27,285 nt of DNA from a virus. The position numbers and the translations under genes were made by a program. Shown in pieces: positions 1 to 7,014 of this stretch (within the stretch, counting starts at the first letter, position 1; each line of letters opens with the position of its first letter). Below the pieces are notes generated by a model. The model searched no databases. It was not told the origin of the DNA and saw only the letters and a program-made list of their open reading frames with translations. Location of the stretch: the IMG/VR virus record IMGVR_UViG_3300025151_000233, positions 1 to 27,285 of that record, one strand, 5' to 3'.

Positions 1-99
1 AATCCCTTATCCGAATCTTTTACAATCCTTGTAACTGTCTTTCCGCCAATAGTCGCCCAAATCTTTCTTGGTATTGTTATAATATCTTGCGCCTTCATT
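1..99. repeat. Terminal direct repeat, copy 1 of 2
   Basis: Bases 1-99 are identical to bases 27187-27285. This is the signature of a contig that closes on itself or of a short terminal redundancy. The length is typical of an assembler k-mer overlap, so it is more likely an assembly signature than a biological repeat. The join is coherent: the TGA stop of the gene at 95-784 overlaps an ATG at 96-98, which is the same ATG that starts the gene at 27284. Confidence 0.97.
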
Positions 100-784
100 C
101 TTTCAACTCCCAAGAATGACGACAATTAAATCCACCCCGGACACCGAATGGCGTTCCACTTGCTCGGACTTCTGCTTCAGTATAACCTTGACTTGGTTCA
201 TTATCAAAAGTTTTTTTGCATATATCTCGCGTTCTTTCATCTAATGGCCCAACATATGTCCAATTTACATCTATATCTTCATAAACCTTTTGTCTTGCCA
301 AGTCATCGAATTGCCTTATTCCATCAGCAACCGCAACATTCAATTGGCGTGTTTCAAGATTAATAGTTTCCGCCAAACGATTTACGATCGCGGAAGGTCT
401 TTCGCCTGATATAATACCTTTGAACAATCCGTCTTTTAAATCATTTGCATAAGTTGAAGCCTTGCCAAGTAGACTTTCAACTTCTAAGTCTTGCAATAAT
501 TGAAGTTGTGCAACAGAAGCACCCGCGACTTGTTTAACTCCTCGCCTTGTCGCTTCTTCTTTTATTTTTGACAAGTCGGATTCATAAGCTTCCATTAATC
601 CGTTGACCGCATCAGAATAACCTTTATCAAGAAGCTCTTGAAAGAAATCCAATTCCCTTGCAATCTGAATCAATTCGGTATCGCTGAATTTGTCCAATTC
701 TTGGGCGACACGACGCAAGTCATCAAGTAAACGTTGTTCGACGTTCTTGATTTGAGTCATAAATGTATTGACCGGATCAGCCAC
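95..784 (-). CDS. MuF-like minor head / head morphogenesis protein
   Basis: A 229-aa protein of the phage Mu gpF (SPP1 gp7) head-morphogenesis family. These are minor capsid proteins present in few copies near the portal. The long N-terminal part is helical. The C-terminal part has the family signature: DERTRDIC at residues 182-189 and GGFNCRH at 217-223, with paired Cys and His that probably bind a metal. Translation starts at GTG (784-782), preceded by AAAGGA, and overlaps the portal stop by 8 bases. Its own stop overlaps the ATG of the next gene across the contig join (ATGA). The order terminase, portal, MuF is standard for siphoviruses, which supports the call. Confidence 0.85.
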   Translation of the reverse strand: MADPVNTFMTQIKNVEQRLLDDLRRVAQELDKFSDTELIQIARELDFFQELLDKGYSDAVNGLMEAYESDLSKIKEEATRRGVKQVAGASVAQLQLLQDLEVESLLGKASTYANDLKDGLFKGIISGERPSAIVNRLAETINLETRQLNVAVADGIRQFDDLARQKVYEDIDVNWTYVGPLDERTRDICKKTFDNEPSQGYTEAEVRASGTPFGVRGGFNCRHSWELKE

Positions 785-2093
785 CTAAAATCCTTTCAAT
801 TGCGGTTTGTGGTCTTGCGGGTTCTTCTACTTGATTGTTTTCATCAACACGAGCAATCAATGCTTGTAAATCTTCTTGACTAATATCAGGATTAAAATAT
901 CTTATTAGATCGGTTCTATCCATCAATCCCTTGTCAAGCATAAACTCAAGGCGTTTAAATTCTTTTTCTTGGTCAAGTGGGTATTCTACTTCCGCAAAGT
1001 CAACATAATAATTTTCGCCCATATCTTTACCCGTATGAACACGAATAATTTGACGATCAACTTCATATCTTTCGCTCTCCCAATCTTTCCATTTAGGTAT
1101 ATCACTTTGACGCGATTCAAGGTTTTCCATTTCCATCAAGCGCAATGCGGTTCCACTTGGTGCGTTGCCTGATTCATCCCATTTGATTCTTAAATGATTA
1201 TTAACAGCCGTTTGATTTGCAAAGCTTTTGGAAACCTCTATCATTTGAAGGAGGTTTGCCGGGGAACTTACAAAAGAGAACGAACTTTCAGGCGGCATCA
1301 ATAAAACGCGGTCAATACCAAGCTTCATATGCGTTGCTTCATCGATACCGGTTGCAACGGGCTGACCAAATGCAAAACGTGTAGCAAGTGCAATCTCAGT
1401 ATTGACAATACCTATTTGAACGGCTGCGCGAACTACGTCGTGCGCTGCACTTGTGTATTCTGCAAATGTTACCGGTAATATTCCGTATGGATTGCGGTCA
1501 TTCTCTGTGACCGTTATCTTACGACCTGCTTGGTCATATTTAAAATGTTTCCCTTCTATGCCGTCCCGATCGGCTGACCAATAAACGAATATTCTGTTAT
1601 TATTATAGTCACGCCCTACTTCATATGATACCGCGAAAGGTTCTGATTCGCCATCCTTGTAATATCTTTTAAAGAACGGGATAAGATCATATTGAACTTT
1701 ATCATTTACCCACTTAGAACGAAAACCCATACAACCGGTCAACCAAGTTGTTTCTGTGTATTCTTGTGACTTAGAATCCAAATGGTGTGTCAATGCAAGA
1801 TATTCTTGCGCATCTTCGCCGTTTATCATTCTTTTAGGCGGTTTCTTGTATAACATTTGACGCGCCCTAGCAAAGCGTGGAACAACCTTTTGCGGAAATA
1901 CCGGTACTTGATTTAATGTGGAAGGGGAAAAGTATTGTTCAATATGTTGGTCAACGTTATCGTGATAGTAAAAATCTAAAGCGGTCGCTCTTTCTGCGTC
2001 TTCCTCCGCTTGAAGTCCATTATGTGCTTGTCTTATCGACTCAAGAACAAGTTGTTCCGAATGGTCGGGAAGTACTACGTCATTAACTGTCAT
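777..2093 (-). CDS. Portal protein
   Basis: A 438-aa protein directly after the large terminase and before the MuF protein. That position and length fit the dodecameric portal through which DNA enters the capsid. It lacks a short catalytic motif. Visible support is the N-terminal region around PVFPQKVVPRFARARQMLYKKPP, a long helical central part (residues ~220-345) including a run rich in Met and Leu (RLMEMENLESRQ), and an acidic helical C-terminus. This resembles SPP1/phi29-type portals of the DUF4055 or Phage_prot_Gp6 kind. It starts at ATG 2093, just inside the end of the small membrane-protein gene, with only a weak ribosome site, so translation is probably coupled. Confidence 0.8.
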   Translation of the reverse strand: MTVNDVVLPDHSEQLVLESIRQAHNGLQAEEDAERATALDFYYHDNVDQHIEQYFSPSTLNQVPVFPQKVVPRFARARQMLYKKPPKRMINGEDAQEYLALTHHLDSKSQEYTETTWLTGCMGFRSKWVNDKVQYDLIPFFKRYYKDGESEPFAVSYEVGRDYNNNRIFVYWSADRDGIEGKHFKYDQAGRKITVTENDRNPYGILPVTFAEYTSAAHDVVRAAVQIGIVNTEIALATRFAFGQPVATGIDEATHMKLGIDRVLLMPPESSFSFVSSPANLLQMIEVSKSFANQTAVNNHLRIKWDESGNAPSGTALRLMEMENLESRQSDIPKWKDWESERYEVDRQIIRVHTGKDMGENYYVDFAEVEYPLDQEKEFKRLEFMLDKGLMDRTDLIRYFNPDISQEDLQALIARVDENNQVEEPARPQTAIERILGG

Positions 2094-2238
2094 AAAAAGT
2101 CCATTGATTTTGTTTAGTGTAATTAGTCGCCAAAAATTCTTTTATATCGCTATGATGTTTTCTTTCTACGTGTTTTCCGTAAAAATACAAGAACGCAAAT
2201 ATTGCGTTAAAAGCCAACGACATACCCAAGATGAACAT
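2083..2238 (-). CDS. Small membrane protein between terminase and portal
   Basis: A 51-aa frame fills the gap between large terminase and portal. Its ATG shares an A with the terminase TAA stop (TAATG at 2240-2236), and it runs 11 bases into the portal gene. That tight coupling on both sides favours a real gene. Residues 1-20 form one hydrophobic helix (MFILGMSLAFNAIFAFLYFY) followed by a basic KHVERKHH stretch, so the expected topology is one membrane helix with a polar C-terminal tail. I recognise no family. It may be a membrane moron or a host-takeover factor; a packaging role is only suggested by its position. Confidence 0.65.
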   Translation of the reverse strand: MFILGMSLAFNAIFAFLYFYGKHVERKHHSDIKEFLATNYTKQNQWTFYDS

Positions 2239-3455
2239 TACCACGACTTTGACACCATTACGCGTCTACGAACCGGATACAAGCGATTTATGGCATATCC
2301 TAGCGCGTCACTAGCGTGGGTTTGTTCTTTATCTGAAGTTTTATCAATATCATTGCCCTTCCAAACGTTCCGTTCTAAGTCCATAATTAGATTCGGACAA
2401 TTTTCACAACTGAAGTTTCCTTCACGTATTAATTTATTAACTGCGTTAACACGATCTTTGACCGGAGGGTTTGCTTTTGGTGCTGATATTGTAAATCCGT
2501 AACTGCGGACGATAGCGTGGTCACTTTGAACACTTGAAGAACGTCTTGCACTTCCTGAGCTATCCGGATAACATACAGATTGCGGATACTTCTTGGACAA
2601 TACTTCCATCATATCATAAGTGTTGGCGTTCTTTAATCTGACTTCATCAAATACGTGAATCCATCCGTTGCCCTTATAAAAGATTATAGATGTTAGCGCG
2701 TCGACGTTGTAGTCCATAGCAATTCCAATCTCTAACCCGGTTTCTTTTAGATCAGGGCGTTCGATAACGTGTTGTTCTCTGTCAAACTCTTTATATACGC
2801 GCCCTTGTGTTAAGTTAACAAACTTACCGTGAACGTATGCGTCAATTTGTTCTTGGCTGTATGCTTTTAATAAACTTTGTTTGTATTCATCGGATAAGTG
2901 CGGATTATCAAGTGTAGAAGCGTTTACAATGCCAATATCCATCGATTGGTCGTTTGCAAGTGCAAAACCCCAATTCAATTGTTCAGGTGTCCCGGTCAAA
3001 AAGATTTGGCTTTTAACTGCGTCCGGATGTCTAACACGTGCAATCATTTGATTAAAGACCTCGCGCTTTTGGATGAATGGTTCATCAATGACAGAGTATG
3101 CGATATTCGATCCTCGCAATGAGTCCGGTTTGTCGCCTGAACCAAACCACAAAACGCCATTCCAGTTGTGGAATATGAATTCGCTTCGTTGTTGATTGTA
3201 TGTGTAATTGATTGAAGCACGATTACATATATCTTTCAACGTTTCGATTATCGTTTTCGTGGCGAGTTGATGTGACGGCGATATATACATTCCCGGAATT
3301 GGTGCATTCAAATAACTCATTTGGATACACTTTAGCGCGCCAATGTACGTCTTGCCCGAACCATAGCCACCGATTAGAAGAACAATCCGATTCTCTAAAT
3401 CCCAAAACTTCCGTTGATGTTTTAGCATATTGTCTTTTTTTATTCGGAATATCAC
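2238..3455 (-). CDS. terL: Terminase large subunit
   Basis: A 405-aa DNA-packaging motor of the Terminase_3/6 type, with an ATPase that drives DNA into the prohead and a nuclease that cuts concatemers. The Walker A motif GGYGSGKT is at residues 29-36. Walker B is VIDEP at 122-126, with D124 and E125. The coupling motif TGTPE is at 154-158. The RNase H-like nuclease acids are D248 (AMDYN), D270/E271 (FDE), D298 (YPDSSG) and D383 (ASDALG). It starts at GTG 3455, which overlaps the small-terminase stop as GTGA. The length is typical and all catalytic residues are present. Confidence 0.95.
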   Translation of the reverse strand: MIFRIKKDNMLKHQRKFWDLENRIVLLIGGYGSGKTYIGALKCIQMSYLNAPIPGMYISPSHQLATKTIIETLKDICNRASINYTYNQQRSEFIFHNWNGVLWFGSGDKPDSLRGSNIAYSVIDEPFIQKREVFNQMIARVRHPDAVKSQIFLTGTPEQLNWGFALANDQSMDIGIVNASTLDNPHLSDEYKQSLLKAYSQEQIDAYVHGKFVNLTQGRVYKEFDREQHVIERPDLKETGLEIGIAMDYNVDALTSIIFYKGNGWIHVFDEVRLKNANTYDMMEVLSKKYPQSVCYPDSSGSARRSSSVQSDHAIVRSYGFTISAPKANPPVKDRVNAVNKLIREGNFSCENCPNLIMDLERNVWKGNDIDKTSDKEQTHASDALGYAINRLYPVRRRVMVSKSW

Positions 3456-3754
3456 TCAATTATAATCTCATCCTTTGTAATATGTTGTTCAACTCTTTCA
3501 AGTGCTTTACCTTCTGTTCTATCAGCTATAAACTGAACCGCCCAAGACTTACCTTCTAAAGCGTATTGAAATACGCGATGCATTACTACATCTAGCTTGG
3601 TCAATCCATTTGTGCTTCCTTCTTCTTCGCCAATCTTACGTAATATGTCCGGGATTGATTGACTGCCTTTGGGCCTACCTTTGCCAACTGAGGCGGTGTT
3701 TCCCGCTACAAATTGCCCTTTATTGTTCCGATTTTCCCCGTTTTCAATCGGCAT
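3452..3754 (-). CDS. Terminase small subunit (likely)
   Basis: A protein of about 100 aa ending in a GTGA overlap with the large terminase, the usual place for the small subunit that recognises viral DNA. The N-terminus has a basic NNKGQFVAGN..GKGRPKGS segment, a pattern often seen in DUF5681-like or small-terminase-like phage proteins. It is followed by helices (IPDILRKIGEEEG, KLDVVMHRVFQYALEGKSWAVQFIADR). I chose ATG 3754. A TTG two codons upstream (3760) is possible and would make it 102 aa. It overlaps the end of the methyltransferase gene. No DNA-binding fold can be proved by eye. Confidence 0.72.
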   Translation of the reverse strand: MPIENGENRNNKGQFVAGNTASVGKGRPKGSQSIPDILRKIGEEEGSTNGLTKLDVVMHRVFQYALEGKSWAVQFIADRTEGKALERVEQHITKDEIIIE

Positions 3755-4889
3755 TTTCAATTCTTTCTGCTTTATTACCGGTGTATTCTTCCCATCGCTT
3801 TACAATTACATCGCAGTAATGAGTATCAATCTCCATCCCATAACACTTGCGATTTGTCTTTTCACAAGCTATTAGCGTTGAGCCAGAGCCAAGAAATACA
3901 TCTAAAACAACTTTTGGGTTACCATAATTACTAAATGACCATTCTGCTAATGCAATGGGTTTTTGTGTTGGATGTATTCTTTTTTGACCTTGTTCTGAAC
4001 CCTTTATCATTCCGTGCCACAAATGTCTAAAAACATCTAACCTCACACCTTTATTGACAAATGCTAACTCTGCACCACTAAAAACATTACCTTCTTTTTC
4101 TTTATCCCAAACTAACCAACCATAGCCATTTGGTATAGATTGACAATAATAGTTAGCACCCCAGAAAATTAAGGTAGAATCAAAATAATTCTCAACGCAC
4201 ATATTAAAAACACTCACAGCAACTAATATATCATTATCGTTTAATATCTGTCCAAAGTCGTTACCATCTGTTTTGCCTTTTATCCCTTTTCCATTATGCT
4301 TTATTCCATAAGGAGGGTCAGTAAACACCATATCAACCTTCTGCCCATCCATCAATCGTTCAACATCTTCCTTCTTTGTTGCATCGCCACATAATAAACG
4401 ATGCTCACCTAATATCCACAAATCGCCTTGCTTTGTGATAGATTCTTCTACCTCCGGAACGTCGTCATCTTCAATAAGCCCATTGACTTGTTCAGGCTCT
4501 TTAAATTGTAATTCATCTTCACTAAATCCCCAATCAATCAATTCCCCAACGTCAAAATGATTGGCTAATGCATCCCAATCCCATTGACCGGTATTTTTAT
4601 TTAATCGAACATTTAATTCTTTTTCTTTGTCTGGTGTTAAATCAACCTCAACGCAAGGAACGTCTTTATATCCCAATTCTTTTGCTATCTTTAAGCGTTG
4701 ATGACCGCCAACTAATATATTTTTGCGTTCTTTATGCGTATTAACGATTAAGGGATCAACAAAGCCGAAGCGTGTAATTGAATCTTTTAAATCTTGATGT
4801 TGGTCTTTGGTTAATTCCCGCGGGTTATATTCAGCAAATATTAAATTGCTAACATCATATTGCTTGGTTGTGAGTTGACCGTTTGGCAT
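3744..4889 (-). CDS. ParB-domain / DNA N6-adenine or N4-cytosine methyltransferase fusion
   Basis: A 381-aa two-domain protein. Residues ~8-110 form a ParB/Srx-like N-terminal domain with the nucleotide-binding motif GGHQR at 61-65. Residues ~155-375 form an N6_N4-MTase domain: DPPY at 191-194 binds the target base, and VLDVFLGSGST at 328-338 binds S-adenosylmethionine. DPPY precedes the FxGxG motif, which is the beta-class order. It transfers methyl groups to adenine-N6 or cytosine-N4 in DNA; sequence alone does not decide which. There is no partner endonuclease, so it is an orphan enzyme, probably protecting phage DNA or marking it for packaging. The ATG overlaps the previous stop (TAATG), and the end overlaps the small-terminase start. 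Confidence 0.93.
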   Translation of the reverse strand: MPNGQLTTKQYDVSNLIFAEYNPRELTKDQHQDLKDSITRFGFVDPLIVNTHKERKNILVGGHQRLKIAKELGYKDVPCVEVDLTPDKEKELNVRLNKNTGQWDWDALANHFDVGELIDWGFSEDELQFKEPEQVNGLIEDDDVPEVEESITKQGDLWILGEHRLLCGDATKKEDVERLMDGQKVDMVFTDPPYGIKHNGKGIKGKTDGNDFGQILNDNDILVAVSVFNMCVENYFDSTLIFWGANYYCQSIPNGYGWLVWDKEKEGNVFSGAELAFVNKGVRLDVFRHLWHGMIKGSEQGQKRIHPTQKPIALAEWSFSNYGNPKVVLDVFLGSGSTLIACEKTNRKCYGMEIDTHYCDVIVKRWEEYTGNKAERIENAD

Positions 4890-5068
4890 TATTTACCAAT
4901 AATTCTTTGTGCTATTCGATGCGATTGGGCGAAAGTTTTGCCTTTGCGCATTTCAGTTGCCATCTTTGATAAGTGTCTTTTTGTATGGTGTACCATATGA
5001 GAACGCATTTGTTGCCTTTGCCTTGCGGTCAACCCGTTTAAATTAATTCCTGTTAGATTACGAGCCAA
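4889..5068 (-). CDS. Small basic protein, TTG start
   Basis: A 59-aa frame with a TTG start at 5068, six bases after the previous stop and 8 bases after an AAAAGGA ribosome site. It begins ARNLTGINLNGLTARQRQQM and is rich in Arg, Lys, His and Gln, with a helical middle (RSHMVHHTKRHLSKMATEMRKGKTF). Its TAA overlaps the methyltransferase ATG as TAATG. I recognise no family. The charge and size suggest nucleic-acid contact. An internal ATG at codon 21 would give a shorter protein, but it lacks a ribosome site. Confidence 0.6.
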   Translation of the reverse strand: MARNLTGINLNGLTARQRQQMRSHMVHHTKRHLSKMATEMRKGKTFAQSHRIAQRIIGK

Positions 5069-5071
5069 AAA

Positions 5072-5176
5072 TTACATCCTTTTGATGGTGTTTTTCTTAC
5101 CAACTTTTGCTTTCATCTTATTTTTTTTCTTCTTTTTCTTTGGGTTTAATTTACCCATTCCGTAATGACTTGGCAT
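5072..5176 (-). CDS. Very small Lys-rich protein
   Basis: A 34-aa frame starting at ATG 5176, two bases after the previous stop codon, with a GGAGAA ribosome site ahead. It begins MPSHYGMGKLNP and then has six Lys in a row, so nearly half its residues are basic. Similar tiny poly-Lys proteins with a MPxxYGMG-like start recur in many phages, in my recollection, but their role is unknown. Its end (AAAAGGATGTAA) supplies the ribosome site of the next gene, which supports both. Confidence 0.6.
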   Translation of the reverse strand: MPSHYGMGKLNPKKKKKKNKMKAKVGKKNTIKRM

Positions 5177-5437
5177 TTATTTTCTCCTTCTTCGTTTTAA
5201 AGCTGCGCGTCTTATATCCGTGTCGTGTTTTTTAGTTCCTCGAATCATTGAATTGACTCTAGCCATTGCCCAAGTTGACATTGTAGCACCGCTTCTCGAT
5301 CCCGCCCCAAGAAAAGCACCTTGACCACGACGGTAGGATTTTTTCAAGTCTGTTAGGTTGAACAACTTTGATTTCTTAGCTTTTGCGCGTAATGATTTAA
5401 CAACGGTTGCGCTTAATGGTTTACGCTTTACTGCCAA
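5177..5437 (-). CDS. Small basic protein resembling DUF5824-type phage proteins
   Basis: An 86-aa basic protein. The middle carries YRRGQGAFLGAGSRSGATMS followed by TWAMARVNSMIRG, a pattern I associate with DUF5824-like proteins seen in many aquatic phages, usually of unknown function. The C-terminus ends in RRAALKRRRRK. It starts at TTG 5437, 6-7 bases after AAAGGA, inside the end of the previous gene (17-base overlap). A nucleic-acid-binding role is inferred from charge only. Confidence 0.7.
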   Translation of the reverse strand: MAVKRKPLSATVVKSLRAKAKKSKLFNLTDLKKSYRRGQGAFLGAGSRSGATMSTWAMARVNSMIRGTKKHDTDIRRAALKRRRRK

Positions 5438-5612
5438 GTTTGATCCTTTTATTAATTAATGATCTTGGAACTCTTTTGCCTTCCTTATAAAGTTTTGAAA
5501 TCTGTTTTATTACTCGCGCAAGTTCTGCACGTTTTGCGCCTTTTACCCCTGATAAATATTTTTTTGGTAGTCCGGTTCTTTTGTCTTTGATTGCTTTGCG
5601 TATTTTAGCCAT
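5421..5612 (-). CDS. Small basic protein of unknown function
   Basis: A 63-aa, strongly Lys/Arg-rich protein starting at ATG 5612, overlapping the previous gene by 8 bases. The sequence MAKIRKAIKDKRTGLPKKYL reads like a basic helix-turn segment, followed by a helix (RAELARVIKQISKLYKEGK). I recognise no family. It sits in a run of five small basic genes with coupled starts, which suggests they are made together at one stage of infection. Confidence 0.65.
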   Translation of the reverse strand: MAKIRKAIKDKRTGLPKKYLSGVKGAKRAELARVIKQISKLYKEGKRVPRSLINKRIKLGSKA

Positions 5613-5913
5613 TTGATTTCTTTAATACTGATTGCGCCCAACGACGACCGGCGTTTCCTCCCCATAGTCCCCAAGCTATTGATGCGCGACTTTTAGGATC
5701 GCGTCTATTTCTGCGCTCTGCGGGTGTATCGTGACGAGCGAAAAAGCTTGTCATCCTTCTAACGGTTGCAAGTGGTATGTTCTTTCCTGATGATAGGTCG
5801 CGTCCACGTGCTACACCGATTGCAGTTCCGCCCTTGCGTGACTTTGGAACCTCGCGTCTTGTTTGTAATGCCGTACGTGCCGTCCTTCTAACTGATAATG
5901 GAGGAATTGGCAT
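5605..5913 (-). CDS. Basic conserved phage protein of unknown function
   Basis: A 102-aa basic protein. The segments GVARGRDLSSGKNIPLATVR, RRMTSFFARHD and IAWGLWGGNAGRRWAQ match a conserved phage protein of unknown role that I have seen described only as hypothetical: an arginine-rich arm, an FFARH helix and a W-G-G-x-x-G-R-x-W end. It starts at ATG 5913, about 11 bases after TTAGGAT. It heads the cluster of small basic genes. Those invariant-looking Trp and Gly residues suggest a folded domain rather than a disordered arm. Confidence 0.75.
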   Translation of the reverse strand: MPIPPLSVRRTARTALQTRREVPKSRKGGTAIGVARGRDLSSGKNIPLATVRRMTSFFARHDTPAERRNRRDPKSRASIAWGLWGGNAGRRWAQSVLKKSNG

Positions 5914-5989
5914 ATTTAAAATATCCTAACCGGTTAAGATTATTTTCTTGTTTTTCTGTCTTTCGCCTTCGCCTTGTATGTTTTGCCAT
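5888..5989 (-). CDS. Possible 33-aa basic peptide
   Basis: A short frame from ATG 5989 starting MAKHTRRRRKTEKQ and ending inside the next gene (26-base overlap). The start resembles its basic neighbours and it would fill part of a 133-base gap, but I see no ribosome site in front of the ATG. It may simply be the leader of the next gene. Confidence 0.28.
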   Translation of the reverse strand: MAKHTRRRRKTEKQENNLNRLGYFKYANSSIIS

Positions 5990-6046
5990 AATTGCGAGTA
6001 GGGAAACAAATCAACCCTCTACTATATTGGGGTAAAAGTTTAAAGA

Positions 6047-6487
6047 TTATGGATTGAAATGACGTGTTTTTTTACAAGCTTGATAAAAGTTTGTTTTAAT
6101 TGTACTTACGCTTTTACCTTGAAGTTCAGCGATTCCAACAAATGAAAATCCTTGCACTATCCTCATAAAAACAATCTTTTTTTGAATATCGGTCATATTT
6201 TGCCACCATTCACAAGTCCATTTAGCAAACTTTCTTTCGTCTTTGTCAAGGTTGTCATAAAATTTATTATGTTCCATAACTTCCTTAACTACGTTTAGTC
6301 TTTGTATGGCGATTTTTGCCAAATCTGCGGATTCTTCGTCGTATCCTTGCATCACTTTATTGATTGTAATATCACTTTTACTAATACCAAGACACCGATC
6401 AAACCAATCCAAAGCATAATGAGTCCAAAACCCATCTTGAATATAAAGTTTGCAATATCTAATAAAATACCCATTAAAAGAAATCAT
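6047..6487 (-). CDS. Putative sigma-region-4-like / HTH regulator
   Basis: A 146-aa protein. Its C-terminal half fits a sigma-70 region-4-type helix-turn-helix: LDKDERKFAKWTCEWWQNMT, then DIQKKIVFMRIVQGFSFVGI and AELQGKSVSTIKTNFYQACK, where the last helix would read DNA. No core-binding region 2 is visible, so it is not a full sigma factor. It may be a phage late-gene activator, an antiterminator, or just a DNA-binding protein. It lies before the late genes (packaging and head), which suits a late switch. The ATG at 6487 is very close to its AAAAAAGG, so the true start could differ. Confidence 0.55.
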   Translation of the reverse strand: MISFNGYFIRYCKLYIQDGFWTHYALDWFDRCLGISKSDITINKVMQGYDEESADLAKIAIQRLNVVKEVMEHNKFYDNLDKDERKFAKWTCEWWQNMTDIQKKIVFMRIVQGFSFVGIAELQGKSVSTIKTNFYQACKKTRHFNP

Positions 6488-6713
6488 CCTTTTTTGGTTT
6501 AAATGTGCTTTGGTATACGTGATGCGTCATTCCTTTGTCTGTCTTTTCTTTGTTCTTAGCGATTACAATATTCGCCCAACCGTTTTGATTTTCAATTTCT
6601 TTAAGTTGTTCCATAAATTCATTGACCTTGATTCCCGCGTTTATTAGCGAACCGCCGTCATCGAATACAACTTCTTTCAAAGTAATTCCGTTTATGTAGT
6701 TCTTTTCTTGCAT
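6474..6713 (-). CDS. Conserved hypothetical phage protein
   Basis: A 79-aa protein. I chose ATG 6713 because GGGAG precedes it by 6 bases; a longer frame from GTG 6761 lacks such a site. It reads NGITLKEVVFDDGGSLINAG, then a helix and WANIVIAKNKEKTDKGMTHH and VYQSTFKP. Small alpha/beta proteins with this arrangement occur in other phages without known function, in my recollection. It overlaps the regulator gene by 14 bases and follows the DUF3310 gene. Confidence 0.7.
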   Translation of the reverse strand: MQEKNYINGITLKEVVFDDGGSLINAGIKVNEFMEQLKEIENQNGWANIVIAKNKEKTDKGMTHHVYQSTFKPKKDDFF

Positions 6714-6753
6714 TTTAACTCCCATTTTTATTGGGGACAATGAATGCGCCAAC

Positions 6754-6784
6754 ATTATCACTTAAACAAATGTAATTAAAACAA
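6754..6784 (-). promoter_or_regulatory. Weak promoter candidate
   Basis: In the 100-base gap after the DUF3310 gene, GATAAT (6759-6754) lies 19 bases after TTGTTT (6784-6779). The match is partial and the spacing is long. It would feed the small hypothetical and the sigma-like gene. Confidence 0.22.
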
Positions 6785-6813
6785 TTTTCAATCACATAGA
6801 TTATTTATTTAAG

Positions 6814-7014
6814 TTATTTGTCCCCATTGTTTTCAATTAATAATTCTAAATATTTTTTAGCCTTTTTTAAATCTTGTAGTCCGTCTTTTTGTTTATACCT
6901 TGTAATATATTTTATAATGTTTCCTTCGCAAAATCCCATATCGTGTGAAAGTATATATTTGGTCGTTTCAATGCCTTTTTTATAATATTTTGGATTTATT
7001 GGATCAGATGCCAC
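6814..7014 (-). CDS. DUF3310 protein
   Basis: A 66-aa protein matching the small DUF3310 family seen in phages, including as part of phage T7 gp1.7, a nucleotide kinase. Recognisable features are DPINPKYYKKGIETTKYIL near the start and EGNIIKYITRYKQKDGLQDL followed by KKAKKYLELLIE. The family probably acts in nucleotide metabolism, but this short stand-alone form has no proven activity. It starts at GTG 7014, after AGAAGG, and overlaps the PP-loop gene by 11 bases. Confidence 0.85.
   Translation of the reverse strand: MASDPINPKYYKKGIETTKYILSHDMGFCEGNIIKYITRYKQKDGLQDLKKAKKYLELLIENNGDK

Noticed and set aside
2104-2502. 132-aa plus-strand frame
   Set aside because: It is antisense to terL and the 51-aa gene, has no ribosome site and no recognisable domain. 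Gene direction in the whole window is minus.
3223-3459. 78-aa minus-strand frame overlapping the start of terL
   Set aside because: terL has full catalytic motifs in the other frame; this one is a shadow.
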